From: Antilocapra americana | Lineage: Eukaryota; Chordata; Mammalia; Artiodactyla; Antilocapridae | Reading direction: 5' to 3' | Length of the DNA: 64,000 nt | Assembly (NCBI GenBank): GCA_007570785.1 | Contig: ML661885.1 | Span: forward strand, 32,646,331 to 32,710,330 | Shown: one piece after another, positions 33,345 to 44,552 of the stretch | Position numbering within the stretch: the first letter of the stretch is position 1 | Layout: each line of letters opens with the position of its first letter | Translations under genes and position numbers: made by a program | The notes under the pieces: generated by a model | Told to the model about the DNA's origin: nothing | Seen by the model: the letters and a program-made list of their open reading frames with translations, nothing else | Database searches by the model: none

Positions 33345-33830
33345 TCTGTGTGGCAGAAATTATGCTGTATGTTAGGGTAACAATGTTGAACAAAAGAGAG
33401 AGATTTCTGCCCTCAAACGGATGAGACAGACAGTCATATGGTCATATATTTATAATCCCATTACTCTTTGAAATAAGGAAGATGGTCATAAGCGCAGGTC
33501 TTAGAAAGACCTGATATATTCCAAAGGGTCAGAGAAGTCTTCATCTGAGGAGTAATACTGAAATATGATTTCAAGAATGACTGGAAGTTAACTGGGCAAA
33601 ACAAACTGGAAAAACAAAAAGGAAATCAATGTGTCTGAAAGTCAGGAAGCAAAGGAGGAAAAGATCCAGGATGTCTGGAGATGTCCCTTAGAGAGGGCCT
33701 TTTTGATCTTGTTTAGGATTTTGGTCTTTATTCTAGGAAAGCAGGGAAGTTTTTTAATAATTTTAAGCAGGAAAGTGATATAATCAGATTTTGTATTTTA
33801 AATTATCACCATAGCTATAGTATAGATCCT
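33345..33830 (+). repeat. Old interspersed repeat, family not assigned (copy A)
   Basis: Modules in order: ATGTTAGGGTAACAATGTTGAAC, TTTCTGCCCTCAAACGG, TTTGGTCTTTATTCTAGG, AAGCAGGAAAGTGATATAATCAG. The same order appears at 37,270-38,160, including AGCAGGGGAGTGACATGATC. It is non-coding. Confidence 0.6.
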
Positions 33831-34029
33831 GCACTGTAAAGAAATTAGTAGAAGTGGTTAAAGGTAGACCTAGTGAAAACATTGAGAGGAACATTGACGT
33901 GAATTAAAGGAAATTAATCCCCAGTATTACATTTTGTTCAGACAGACTTCCTGTCTCTCTAGATACAAAAACAAAGCTCTATATATGTAGACACATTATG
34001 GTATAGACAGAGAGGATTAAATCAAAGGA

Positions 34030-34760
34030 AATAGAGGAAAACAATATCAATAGAGAATGATAATTAGACTTCACAACAGACTTCTCATCACAACACAGAG
34101 GTGTGAAGATAATGGAATATTTTTAAACTGTGGAACCAAAATATAAAACTCTATGGGATGCTGAACTGTTACTCAAGAATGAGTGTAAACTAAAGATATT
34201 TTCAGATACACTATGAGAGATTTTACTACTAGCATGCACTTAGTGGAAGAGATACTAAACAAGATACATTTCAGGAAGAAATAATGAGCCAAGAATGAAG
34301 AAGCTGGACATGAAAAGCAATGATAAGTCAAGTAATTGGGAAAGATACAAGTAAATTCAAACAGCATAAAAAAATAAGTAATATTTAGAAATTTAGAAAC
34401 AAAATAATAATAGTTTTTAAGACAGAGAGGGGTGATCATATATACATATTTACAGCATTTTAAGCTCCCTTTAAAGGAGAAAGGTACAATTGTAGATAAA
34501 ATTAAGACATAGTTACATGAAGTTTATGTATTAAAATTCAAAAGGATCATCACTAAAATAATAGAAATAATATGGGTAACTTCCCAAATGTTATTAAGGC
34601 ATAAGGAAGAAACACAAACCTTGATAAATGTAACAGAAAGTAGAAAAGAAGATTAAAACATTTTTAGTAAATAGGAAACACAATACAAAACAAAAAATTA
34701 AATATACAAATAATCACAAAACATATAAATAGAAGTGATATACAGATTATTGACATCTTT
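34030..34760 (+). mobile_element. Old L1 3' region
   Basis: AAAGATATTTTCAGATACAC, AGAGATTTTACTACTAGCATGCACTTAG and TTTCAGGAAGAAATAATGAG follow the order of L1 3' sequences ('...ACATTTTCAGACAAAC...AGAATTTGTTACCAGCAGACC'). Diverged, stops throughout. Confidence 0.55.
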
Positions 34761-37269
34761 TCTCACTTGGTCTCCGGCACTTCCACCTTAACTCACATGA
34801 TAGGTTTACCATTGGAATGAGTGGTTTTAGTGGGAGGCCTGGCTCAACTTTGTGGAGCTGGCACTTCATTTTTTTAGATAGTGAATTTAAGAAGACTTGA
34901 ATATGCCTCTAGTTAAAAAGCTTCCATATTTCACTGGCAAAGAGTGAAATGTATATATATTTTTCTTATAGTTAGATTTAAATGAGATTATATCGGTTTC
35001 CTATAATTTCCTATGGAGTAAAGCATTTTTTAAAACATATGGGCATAATTTCACAGTTTCTTATCCTCAGCGTGACTTCTTTGCAGAACAGAGATAATTG
35101 ACCTGATCTTACAGAGTCTTTCTAAATATATCCGAGTGGAGTCAGCATGCAAGCCTTTCACATTCCCTGAGGATCCACATCTGCTACAAGTGGCTCCTGC
35201 CGCAGATGGGTGAATGTGCAGAGATCCTTAGTGGCTTTGTGGTACTTCTGTTTATGAACTTCCTATTCATCTGCAATCTAATCAGTCAGAAAGCTAATCA
35301 ACCCCAAAGTATCTGCTCATTCACATTGCTCCATTTTGAAGTAAGAGATCCCAAAATGCTATTTCGGCTCACATGCTATGATTGGGCCTATAGGTCAGTT
35401 GAAATCAATCTTGCCTCTCAGGCTGTAGTTGATTGGCCAGATTTTGGTACATTATTTGAAAAGTATCTTCCTGACCAAACACAAAAGAGGTCAGGTGCCT
35501 CTGAGACTCAAGTTAGGTGGAAACAACCTAGCATAATTATATCATCTCTTTTTGTTAAAGTTTGTAGTAAAAAGAGATAGAAGGGAAAAGAGTGGCTGTT
35601 TCGAACAAGGCCTGGTTACGTTCTGGTACTCATGATGGTGGCTGTAGCTCTCAGTTTTGCATGCCCTGCATACCGTGTAACTTCACTGTCCTTGCTACCC
35701 TATGGGGAGAACTCCTACCATAAAGCATCAGCACTGAAGGCAATCTGTGCATAATCTTTGTGTTCCTGAACATTACAGTCAAGAAAGAATCCCAGAGTAT
35801 GGATATCAGTCAGGGAATTCCAGGAAGGGGGACTTGAATACTGTAAACTCAAGTTAAAGCAGATTTTAAAATACCAGGTGCTTCAGCAGGTTCTCCCAGT
35901 CATCAGCATCAGACCATGATGATCTTAACCTGAAACTAAAGATCTAACCTCTCTCTCCTGCCTCCAACTAAGTTGGAGCTAGGGAAACCTCAAAATGGGC
36001 TTGTTTCAGGAACAAATGGAGTTTGGAAGTAAAGCTAATGTGGAATATATCCAGAATATTCTTTCAGATGTGGTTTTCTCTAATGCTCTATAGCGAGAAT
36101 TTCAATATTCTTCTACATTACTTTGCCTCTTTTCATAGTGCTGACACAGTTTCTAAACAAGATTTTTCCTCCAAGTTGTTAGAAATGAGTCATAAAATAA
36201 ATGACTTGTGTTTGACTTTCAAGTATTTCTAGCACCAAGCATTAGCACTAAATGAAAGCCTTCTAATATTTCCTATGGGTGGGAATGTGTCAGATGCCTC
36301 TGGCTTTTAGATTAAACTGGAGTCAATTTCAATTTGGTATGTTGCATCACACATAGAGTGAGTTTATTCAGAAACTATCCAGCATGTGTCAAGGTGTTAT
36401 CTGACAGAAAATTCACCCTGTGCTTTAGAAATAAATACAGGTGAATCACTTCCATCCTCTATCTCTTCAGAACAAATTTATTTTGTTGAACATCTTGGGA
36501 ATTCAGCCCAGAATGAGAGAACACAGAATGTTATAACTGAAAAAGAGAGAGAGAAAAAAAAAAAAGCCTGAAGAGATCAACTAGCCTAATTCTTTAGCTT
36601 TACAAAGGAGGAAAAAAGACCCAGATGATGTTCCTCTTTGGGTCACAAAAAAGCAGGTAGCTTAAAATACTGTTTTCCTTACAACCATTCTAGTGGTGTT
36701 TGAGCCATAAAATGATCCTCCTGCTGTCAACAGCATTAAAAATTTTCTCTCGACTTACACTGAGGATGTATATTCCCCATAAAAAGAGAATTGCTGTGAT
36801 GTTTTCTTTGCTTCAGAAATGTTTTCCAGGTTTCTTCTCCCACTTTACCCCTTCATATCAGATTTCCTTCTATGGACTTCTAGAAGTCTGTCTGGTTGAC
36901 TCAGTTGGATGGCTTGTCCTGGCTTTGGTTAGGTCTCTCCCTAAAGGCTACCTTCCCCTTGGACTCTGCCATCTCAGTCTTAGCCGTTTCAGCACTGACA
37001 ACACCCATCAGATAGTGCACATTCTCAGGAACTTGAATTTGGTGCCTGCTCCTAGACTCAGATCAACCTGAAGTCCCAGGATAATCTGGGAAGCCTTAGC
37101 CATCTTTACAGCACTTGATGAGCCATCTAAAGCCAATATTCTTTCCCTAGTGGAATAGTAATACAAGTTCTCTGTAGTAAATTTAGAATATGAAGAATTT
37201 CAAAATGAAGCAAAATTATCCATATTTTTCATCACCCACTCATAAATATTTTTGGTTTATTTATTGATT
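34761..37269. other. Unique sequence with one 124-codon open frame
   Basis: No repeat recognised. 35,206-35,580 (+) is open for 124 codons from an ATG, with a hydrophobic stretch near residues 8-27 (LSGFVVLLFMNFLFICNLIS). It has no splice context and I recognise no family. It may be a degraded retroviral or LINE ORF or chance. Confidence 0.4.
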
Positions 37270-37497
37270 CATTTACACATATATTCATTCATATATTCAT
37301 TGATTGAATATGTCTTCATTAAGCACTCATTATATGATAGGACCTGTTCTAAAGCTTCAAGATAGAGCAAAAAAAGAAAAGTCTCTGCTTGTGGAATTTA
37401 CAGTCTAGAGATCTTGAGAGTGAACAAGAAATTACAATACAGGGTAGTGAGTAAGAGGGGAAGAAGAGTGCTATTAGATTACCTAAGAATAGTACCT
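37270..37497 (+). repeat. Old interspersed repeat, family not assigned (copy B, left part)
   Basis: TAAGCACTCATTATATGATAGG, then GAACAAGAAATTACAATACAG. It continues after the SINE at 37,760-38,160 with GACATGATCCAATCTG and GAATAATTTTGGCTACACTG. Shares its module order with copy A at 33.3 kb. Confidence 0.6.
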
Positions 37498-37706
37498 ATT
37501 TCCAGGTAGTGCTAGTGGTAAATAACTTGCCTGTCAATGCAAGAGACATAAGAGATGTAGGTTCAATCCCTGGGTCAGGAAGATCCCCTGGAGAAGAAAA
37601 TGGCAACCCACTCAGAATTCTTTCCTGGAGAATCCTGAGGACAGAGGAACCTGGTGGGCTACAGTCGACAGGCTCGTAAAGAATCAAGCAAGACTGAAGC
37701 AACTTA
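37498..37706 (+). mobile_element. Bov-tA SINE nested in copy B
   Basis: tRNA-like CAGGTAGTGCTAGTGGTAAA to CAAGACTGAAGCAACTTAG, continuing into the alternating tail described next. Its host repeat is split. Confidence 0.92.
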
Positions 37707-37757
37707 GTGCGCGCGTGTGTGTGTGTGTGCACGCGCACACACACACACACACATACA
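37707..37757. repeat. 51-bp perfect alternating purine-pyrimidine tract (Z-DNA candidate)
   Basis: (GC)n(GT)n followed by GCACGCGC and (AC)n, without a break in alternation. The GT and AC halves are complementary about GTGCAC, so it can also fold as a hairpin. It begins exactly at a SINE 3' end and is therefore an expanded SINE tail. Confidence 0.95.
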
Positions 37758-38279
37758 GAGTACATCATAGGTGAGATCTGAAGGAAGTAAATGATTTACT
37801 CAAATAAAAGAGGGTCAGGATGGATGGAGGACTGTTTCAGGCAGAAGATACAGCCTTGACAAAGACTACAAGGTGAAAGAGAAGAGTATGTGTGAATAAC
37901 TAAAGGAAATTCAATATGCTGGAAGTCTAGAATAGAAGGCAGTTAGTGGAAAAGGCCTAGGTGAGCAAAAAATACTGGTTTCTAAGGCAGAGCCTTAGAA
38001 ACCCAGAGTGGAATTTGGCCTTACTTTCAAGAACGAAGGTATGCTCTTGAAGTTTTGAGCAGGGGAGTGACATGATCCAATCTGTTCCAAAAGAATAATT
38101 TTGGCTACACTGTGGAGGATGGATGAGATGGGGAGAAATCCAGAAGCAGAGATGCCATTTTAGAGATGTTTGCATAATTTGGGCAAAAGACAACCGTGGT
38201 CTAGAAAGGAAGTCAGGTTTGTGAGGATGGAAAGCAAAGCACAGACTTCAGAAATGTTTAGGCAGTAGAATGGACTTCA

Positions 38280-38600
38280 CTCTGTATTTCAACCCAGGGG
38301 CCAGTTTTCTCTTCCATGTCCCACTGGCTTTCTCATGGCTGAGAAGTTCAGGTCTCAACTTAATTTCATCTTCTTAGAGAGGATATTGCTGACCATCCTG
38401 TTTAAAATGTCTCCTATTATCATCATGTCAGAGCACCAATTTTATTCCTTCATAGAATTATGAAAATATGTAACAATTATATTTCTTTTCAATGACATAA
38501 TTAGTGCCTCTTTCCCACTAGACAAGGAGAAGCTACATGGATGCAAGTACTATTTCGATTTTAGATCCATAAAGTGCCCTTTGGACCTTCCACTTAGGTG
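38280..38600 (+). mobile_element. L2 LINE 3' region
   Basis: CAGGTCTCAACTTAATTTCATC, TAGAGAGGATATTGCTGACCATCC, then CCCACTAGACAAGGAGAAGC: L2 order with moderate divergence. Confidence 0.7.
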
Positions 38601-39959
38601 ATAGGGGTCTGGAGTCAAATATACCTCAGCATATTTTTCCTCCATCCTGTAAGTTCTCAATTATTAAATAGGACCAACTTGAGATAATTGTACATTCTCC
38701 TATAACAATATCTCATTTTATCTTCTCCTTATATCAGGTTAATGGATAGGATTTGTGTATCATTATATTTGTCTGATCCACTTCTGCTAGATATAGAAGA
38801 GGATATAAACTGAGATGTGAAGTTGAGTATAATCTATGTGAAAATATGTTAAGGTTTATGGACAGATGCTATACATCATAAGATACCAATAGCTCTCCAA
38901 AAGCTAAAATAATATATGCAAAGTTAAATTGAGTTATAACAGTTTCCCTGGCAGTCTCTTTAAGTTCATCGTTTTGGACCATGGGTTGCTGTGATGATGA
39001 GAGGTGATGCTTATACATAAAAATAGTATTCACTTTTTCAATGAGAAAAGTATATGTGGGTTTGTGTGTGTGTGCGCACACATGCATGTTTAAATAAGCC
39101 GTTCTCAAAGCATGTATTCTTTGGAGTTAGATCAAGGCAGGTGTAAGTTCAACAAAGTTTTACAAGGTTCTGAAACCAATCTGGTCTCTGCTCTTATATG
39201 ACCCTTAGGACTCAAAAAAAGTAGGGCAATAAAATAAAGAGGTCTCTTGATACATTTAAAATGTTTCTTCCAAGTTACTGTATTCTTGCCAGGTTTTTCA
39301 TTCACTTTGATTTTTGAAAGAACTGGAGATGTACAAAAGTTTTGCATATTAAGGTCAATATGAGTGTAAGTGAATCTTTGAGATCATCAGAACCTGGAAG
39401 CAATGTGGGAGTGAGATGGAGTCCAGTAACCAGCCACCTCCCAACCCAGAGCATTGCTGCCACCCTCCCTAACAGTTGGAATGAAGCTGTGACACCAGCT
39501 GCTTCATTTGGGAAGGGAGAGAGGAGGATGTTGAATTCTCTGTGGTGAAACTTAAAGCTTTTATGCTAAAATCCTTTTCTCCTCCCACTCCTTTCCCTTT
39601 TTAGGAAGCTTATGGCTGACCACCTGGTGTTCTGAATCATTAATTCATGGACGACATTCTATCAGGAATAACATGGAATAGACACCCTGGCAACTGTCAG
39701 TGAAACCCTTCCAGCTCCCCTTTCACTTTAATTCACTACAGTAATTATTAATTGTACAACTACAATCTTACCCAGCCTGGTGATAGACAATGAGGCTTTC
39801 AAACGAAGAAAGCATAGAATTCTTACCCTGGAGATTTAAAATTTTTTATTTAATGTTTGATTCATTTTAGGAAGAGCTGATAAAATATTACATGAAACAG
39901 AAAACTTTCCAAAATTTATATAAAATTTTCAAAGCACTATAGGAGTAAAAAAACGAGGA
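38601..39959. other. Unique sequence
   Basis: A short TG/GCGCAC tract near 39,065. No gene recognised. Confidence 0.45.
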
Positions 39960-40130
39960 AAAAATAGCTTCATTGCTTACGTATTTTACTAAGCAAGAGG
40001 TGCTATACCTGTGTAGACGCTGGGTGCTTTTCACATGTCATCTCACTGAATTCTCAAAGCTACCTTAAGAGAAAGGTAGGAAAATCCCCACATGAGACAA
40101 GCGAAAATAGAGGTCTTAAAACTGGTTAAC
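39960..40130 (+). mobile_element. MIR SINE
   Basis: GGGTGCTTTTCACATGTCATCTCACTGAATTCTC, then AGGTAGGAAAATCCCCACATGAG: MIR left and core modules. Confidence 0.65.
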
Positions 40131-40711
40131 TAATATTCCCACAATAGTTGATCCTTCAGTCAAGGAATTAGGAGTCCAAAGTCTATTAGGATAGGTGTAA
40201 GGCTTCCACACAACTGTAATAGGGAAGGCAATCAAGAGGTTTAGAGAAACCATGAGGGACTCCAGGTAGGACAGACTGTCAGTTGTCTGACTCTGAAGCA
40301 AGAGTGGCAGGAAAAATGAAGACTATCAAAAGACAGGTGAGATGGGAATAGAAAACCAAGACAAAAAGGTGCAGGTATACATAATCTGAAACTCAGATTA
40401 AATGATTAAAAATAAGATTCTGTGGGAACTGAGGGAACACAATGACAATGAATGTAAACCAAACCACCACTAAGAGGACTTTCCCTGCAAACTAGTTCTG
40501 GTTTTTGATGGTTCCTAGGTGGTAGAAACCTATTCCAGGCAACTGGGGGCAGATGAGTCAGAGATGGGGCTTCTGGAATTAGCAATATTAACATCTTTGA
40601 TGAAACTTTATTTTCCAATTTGAAATTTCTGTAACTATAAGAATTTTATTTTAGTTTATATTTTCTTCATGAAGCCTTGAAATAAAGAATTTTCATTATA
40701 TTTCTCAACTA

Positions 40712-40884
40712 TGTGTGTGTGTGTTAGTTGCACAGTTGTGTCTGACTCTTTGTGATCCCATGGACTATATCCTGCCAGACTCCTCTGTCCATGGAATTCT
40801 CCAGGCAAGAATACTGGAGTGGGTGGCCATTTCCTTCTCCAGGGGATCTTCCTGACCCAGGGATCAAACCTGGGTCTCTCAATT
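40712..40884 (-). mobile_element. Bov-tA SINE, 5'-truncated, with (TG)n tail
   Basis: TG tail at 40,712-40,724, Bov-A core, then stops inside the tRNA-like part at AAACCTGGGTC. TCTCAACT (40,703) and TCTCAATT (40,877) are a likely target duplication. Confidence 0.9.
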
Positions 40885-42089
40885 GTAAAGTTCAGGTAAT
40901 TGGCATAAAAGCAATTGATATTCTCTTCAGGTTACCATAACTAAGCATTTTGTATTTTCACTTTGTGCAGACATCCTGGGACTAAACTTGTTTTTCAAAA
41001 TGTCATGGTTACCAAACAAGAAAATCGGCAGCACCATTGCTTAGCTCCACAGAGAACTAGGAATTTCCTCCTTACATATGTAAGGGTATCCTTACATAAT
41101 ATCTTCTATAGAATACATTTGAGGTTTTATGGTTATTCTCTTAATACAATTTTCTCTGTGTTCTTGTGTGCATTTAGAATAGAAGCTTCAGTCTGGCCAA
41201 GATTTCGCCATCAAAAAGAGATGTCTCTCTAATTAAGATCATCATATTCTGTTTAGTAATTAGAATCAGAAGAACAAGACGTACTAAGAGTTCTTGAATG
41301 ATTACTGCAAGTACTGTAAAGTATTGTACTATCTGCCAGTCACTGGAGGGCTCAGTGTACTAGGTCATCGTGTAGGAAGCCAAAATGGATTCAAGTGCAT
41401 TGCTGCTTGACTGAAGTACACAGCTGTTCTAAACACGCAACAATTAGCTGGCCATGAAAATAATCACAGACAATCTTAAACACATTTGAAACTGTTATAC
41501 CCTTAGATAACTATACTGATTTTTCCTGGAAGGAAATAAACATTTACTCTTTTTTGTTTGAGATTCCTTTTTATTTGGAAATAATCAGAACATGTTTTTT
41601 AATTCCAGGAAGGCAATTATGTAAAGCAACAATACTGAGGGTAAGGATTTGAATTGCTTTTGATTTTATATTTTACAGAACCTTTTCATAATTCTTTATT
41701 TTAATATATCCTGCTATAATATTTGCAGTTCAATTGCCTTTTTCTCCTACCTGATTCTGTATTGATGACTGATGAAATTTCTGTCACTGATTCTCAAGTT
41801 ATAGAGCAAAACAAGAATCACCCAAAGAACTAATTTAAAATGTAAATTCTCCTAGTTATTCTGATGTAGGTAGGCCACAAAATACATATTGAGGTCTTTT
41901 ATTAATATTAAAAAATTTGTGTTTTGCTCAAAGAAGTGTCAAATTTTTTAATCCCCTTCATGAGATGTGTTATGGTATGGTATTGAAGTATTGTGAGAAA
42001 ACTAGATCAAATTCATTGTAATTTTGCTTATGAGTGAAAATAAAACATTAATAATAATAAAATATAAAGTTACAAAAGCAGTAATCTAT
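40885..42089. other. Unique AT-rich sequence
   Basis: No gene or confident repeat. Confidence 0.5.
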
Positions 42090-42170
42090 GTTCTGAGAGG
42101 AAATGAGATAATAGCTGTAAACCGCCTAATGCCCATGACATGAAACATACTCAATAAATGCTTGATTTCT
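42090..42170 (-). mobile_element. MIR SINE fragment
   Basis: AAATGAGATAATAGCTGTAAACCGCC and CATACTCAATAAATGC are the reverse complement of the MIR left end. Confidence 0.6.
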
Positions 42171-42311
42171 TTTCTTTATTTTTCTCAACATCTCAGCACA
42201 AAATATAACCAGGTGAGCTGGGTTGTCTCTTATCCACTTAGCACTGCCATTATTCTTTCCAAGGCTGGGAACTACATCTCTGTAAGCCCTTTCCCTGTGT
42301 GGTTCTAGCTT

Positions 42312-42451
42312 CAGTTCAGTTCATTTCAGTCGCTCGGTGGTGTCCGACTCTCTGCAGCCCCATGGACTGCAGCACGCCAGGCTTCCCTGTCATTTACCAA
42401 CTCCTGGAGCTTTCTTAAACTCACGTCCATCGAGTCGGTGATGCCACCCTA
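42312..42451 (-). mobile_element. BovB LINE 3' end, 140 bp, with 12-bp TSD
   Basis: CAGTTCAGTTCATTTCAGTCGC through CACGTCCATCGAGTCGGTGATGCC: a very short, 3'-anchored BovB copy. TGGTTCT(A/G)GCTT at 42,300-42,311 and 42,452-42,463 is its target duplication. CpGs are well preserved, suggesting a young insertion. Confidence 0.95.
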
Positions 42452-42463
42452 TGGTTCTGGCTT

Positions 42464-43599
42464 GGAGGCTGCTAATGAGGGAAACTGAGATTTGGAAGGC
42501 AAAAGCAAAGGGGAAGACACATTCTCAAAAAGCACATCAGTAGGCATGGTAGCTTTCTACAGGTATCTCTGTGGCTGCCTCTTCTGGGTAATGGGGACTA
42601 CAAGCAATGGTTTCTCAGACTCCTGTGTGAGCTCCAGCTTCTCCACCCTCTCTAGTGTTGAAGACTGAGGTCATAAGGGACTGTTTCCCAGTCCTCCAGA
42701 CTGCCACATTTGTGTAAACCCAATTCCTCTCTTAATTTTCTTATTCCAGTGATAGTCATAGTGTATCTATAAGTACACTATAAATAAGTGATACTTATTT
42801 CCCTACCCGAACTGACTGATGTACCGAAGCACCCTGACACATACTCTAATGTTATACTTTGCAACTAATACATTTTCTAACAAATACTTATTTCATATAG
42901 GATACCCCCTATGTTCACTCCAGTTCTCTATAAGTATTCCCAGAGAAATGCATCTATTTTGGAAAAGCCTGGTTGTGTTTCATGTTTAACATGTAGGTCT
43001 CCATCATTACATTTCATGAAAGTTAAGTGTTGGATATGCTAGATTACTGTCCTCTGGCCATACTAAAAGTGTGGTCTAAGCCAGAACAAGCTTAAGGAGA
43101 TTTCTGGCCTAAAAATGCAAGTGAAGGTATTCAAAGAATGATTAACATGGGCATTTAAACTAACTATTGGATGTTCAGTTCTATTGTTTCAATAAAATGT
43201 TATATCTGTTTCTTAGTTGCTAGACAGTACAGGACTTTGTTTTCAAGACTAGTTTTTAAATACAACCTAAATAAATCCAAACTTTATTTCCCAGATGGTG
43301 AATTCTTTGTCTTACAAAAACTCCCTGAAGATAGGCTATGTGAGGCTTCTGTCTACCAGCTGGAGAGATTAGTTTCACTCTTGTCAAGGCTAGATCTGAC
43401 TGTAAGAGACATGACTCATTTCAAATCATAAAAATACTATTCTTTGTCAAACAGAAGTTATGATATGACCTATAGTCAGATTATGTAAAAGAATTTTATT
43501 TTCCAGTAACAACCATCATAGACACAAGTTTGATAGCTCTTTTTACTACTATTCTGCTTTTGGTGTTTGCTTATTTAATTTGTTTTCATTTTAGCATAG
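42464..43599. other. Unique sequence
   Basis: No repeat recognised. A pseudo-exon-like segment at 43,295-43,401 is discussed under rejected items. Confidence 0.45.
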
Positions 43600-43765
43600 G
43601 AGACACCTAATTTATAGAGTACCTATTATTAGCCAGGAACATTATAAGATTAATCACTTCAGTTAGATATTTTTATCCTCATGTCATAGAAGAGCAAACA
43701 GAAGCTGAGAAAGATTAATAATCTTATTCAGGGTAATTAGCTAGGAAGTAGCAGAACTAGTACCC
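43600..43765 (+). mobile_element. MIR SINE
   Basis: AGAGTACCTATTATTAGCCAGG, TTTTATCCTCATGTCATAGAAGAGC and GGTAATTAGCTAGGAAGTAGCAGAAC: nearly complete MIR. Confidence 0.75.
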
Positions 43766-43943
43766 AATATTTGATCTGATTGATTCCATAATGGGTGTGC
43801 TTCTTACTCTTCCAGTCTGCTTCACACTATAGATCTTATTAAAAAAAAAAAAAATATCCAGAAAGAAGCATTTCTTGTGACCCACCAAGCTGAATAAAGA
43901 ATAAAATTTAGTGTTCAGTTGCTGCCCTCTTTTATCTCCTTAG

Positions 43944-44080
43944 GAGATTTTATTGAAATTGAAGACCTATGTGACCAGGACCCTTGCTTCTATGCACATC
44001 TTGCACAGCAGAGTCACAATAATTATTTTTTCTGCCAATCTACAGAAAGTTTGAACACTGCATGCCAGCGGGCACTCTTT
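43944..44080 (+). other. Candidate exon 1 of an unrecognised gene (weak)
   Basis: A pyrimidine-rich acceptor (CTGCCCTCTTTTATCTCCTTAG) precedes and a strong donor (GTAAGTGAGG) follows 137 bp that are open in one frame, here beginning in phase 1 and ending in phase 0. That frame encodes a cysteine-containing peptide, including EIEDLCDQDPCFYAHLAQQS and ending TACQRALF. G+C is higher than in the flanks. I recognise no family. A 137-bp open frame can easily occur by chance, so this is only a candidate. Confidence 0.2.
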
Positions 44081-44337
44081 GTAAGTGAGGCATCAGATGA
44101 TTCCTGATACCACTGTGACATTTTTCTATGTTTCAGCTAGACCATACTCATTTCACAGAGTTCTGCATGCCTTAGTTTTGGGCCCCTATAAATATTAAAA
44201 TATCATTAAAAACTCTCCATCAATCTCCAAGTTTACCTTATGCTATGGTTTGAATAGACCATCCAGAGAGCGGTAATCCAGTACCTATGAAGGAATACAT
44301 TTGTAGGAATGGTCTTATGATCATATGTGTGCATGTG

Positions 44338-44552
44338 TGTTTAGTTGTTCAGTCATGTCCAGCTCTTTGTGACCTCATGGTCTGTGGCCAGGCTTCTCTG
44401 TCTATGGGATTCTTCTCTCTCCACAGGATTCTCCAAATGAGAACACAGGAGTGGGTAGCCATTTCCTTCTCCAGGGGATCTTCTTGACCCAGGGATTGAA
44501 CCCAGGTCTCCTTCATTGCAGGTGGGTTCTTTTCCATCTGAACCACCAGGGA
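44338..44552 (-). mobile_element. Bov-tA SINE with small internal duplication
   Basis: The Bov-A part contains two copies of the GGATTCT module (GGGATTCTTCTCTCTCCACAGGATTCTCC, 44,407-44,435). The tRNA-like end is TCCATCTGAACCACCAGGGA. Confidence 0.92.

Noticed and set aside
40971..41079. 109-bp segment with acceptor CTTTGTGCAG and donor GTAAGG, open in one frame
   Set aside because: Its phase does not join to the candidate exon at 43,944 and no conserved motif is visible. Treated as a chance pseudo-exon.
43295..43401. 107-bp segment with acceptor TTATTTCCCAG and donor GTAAGA, open in one frame
   Set aside because: Ends in phase 0 whereas the next candidate exon needs phase 1. No family recognised. 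Pseudo-exons of this quality are common in intronic DNA.
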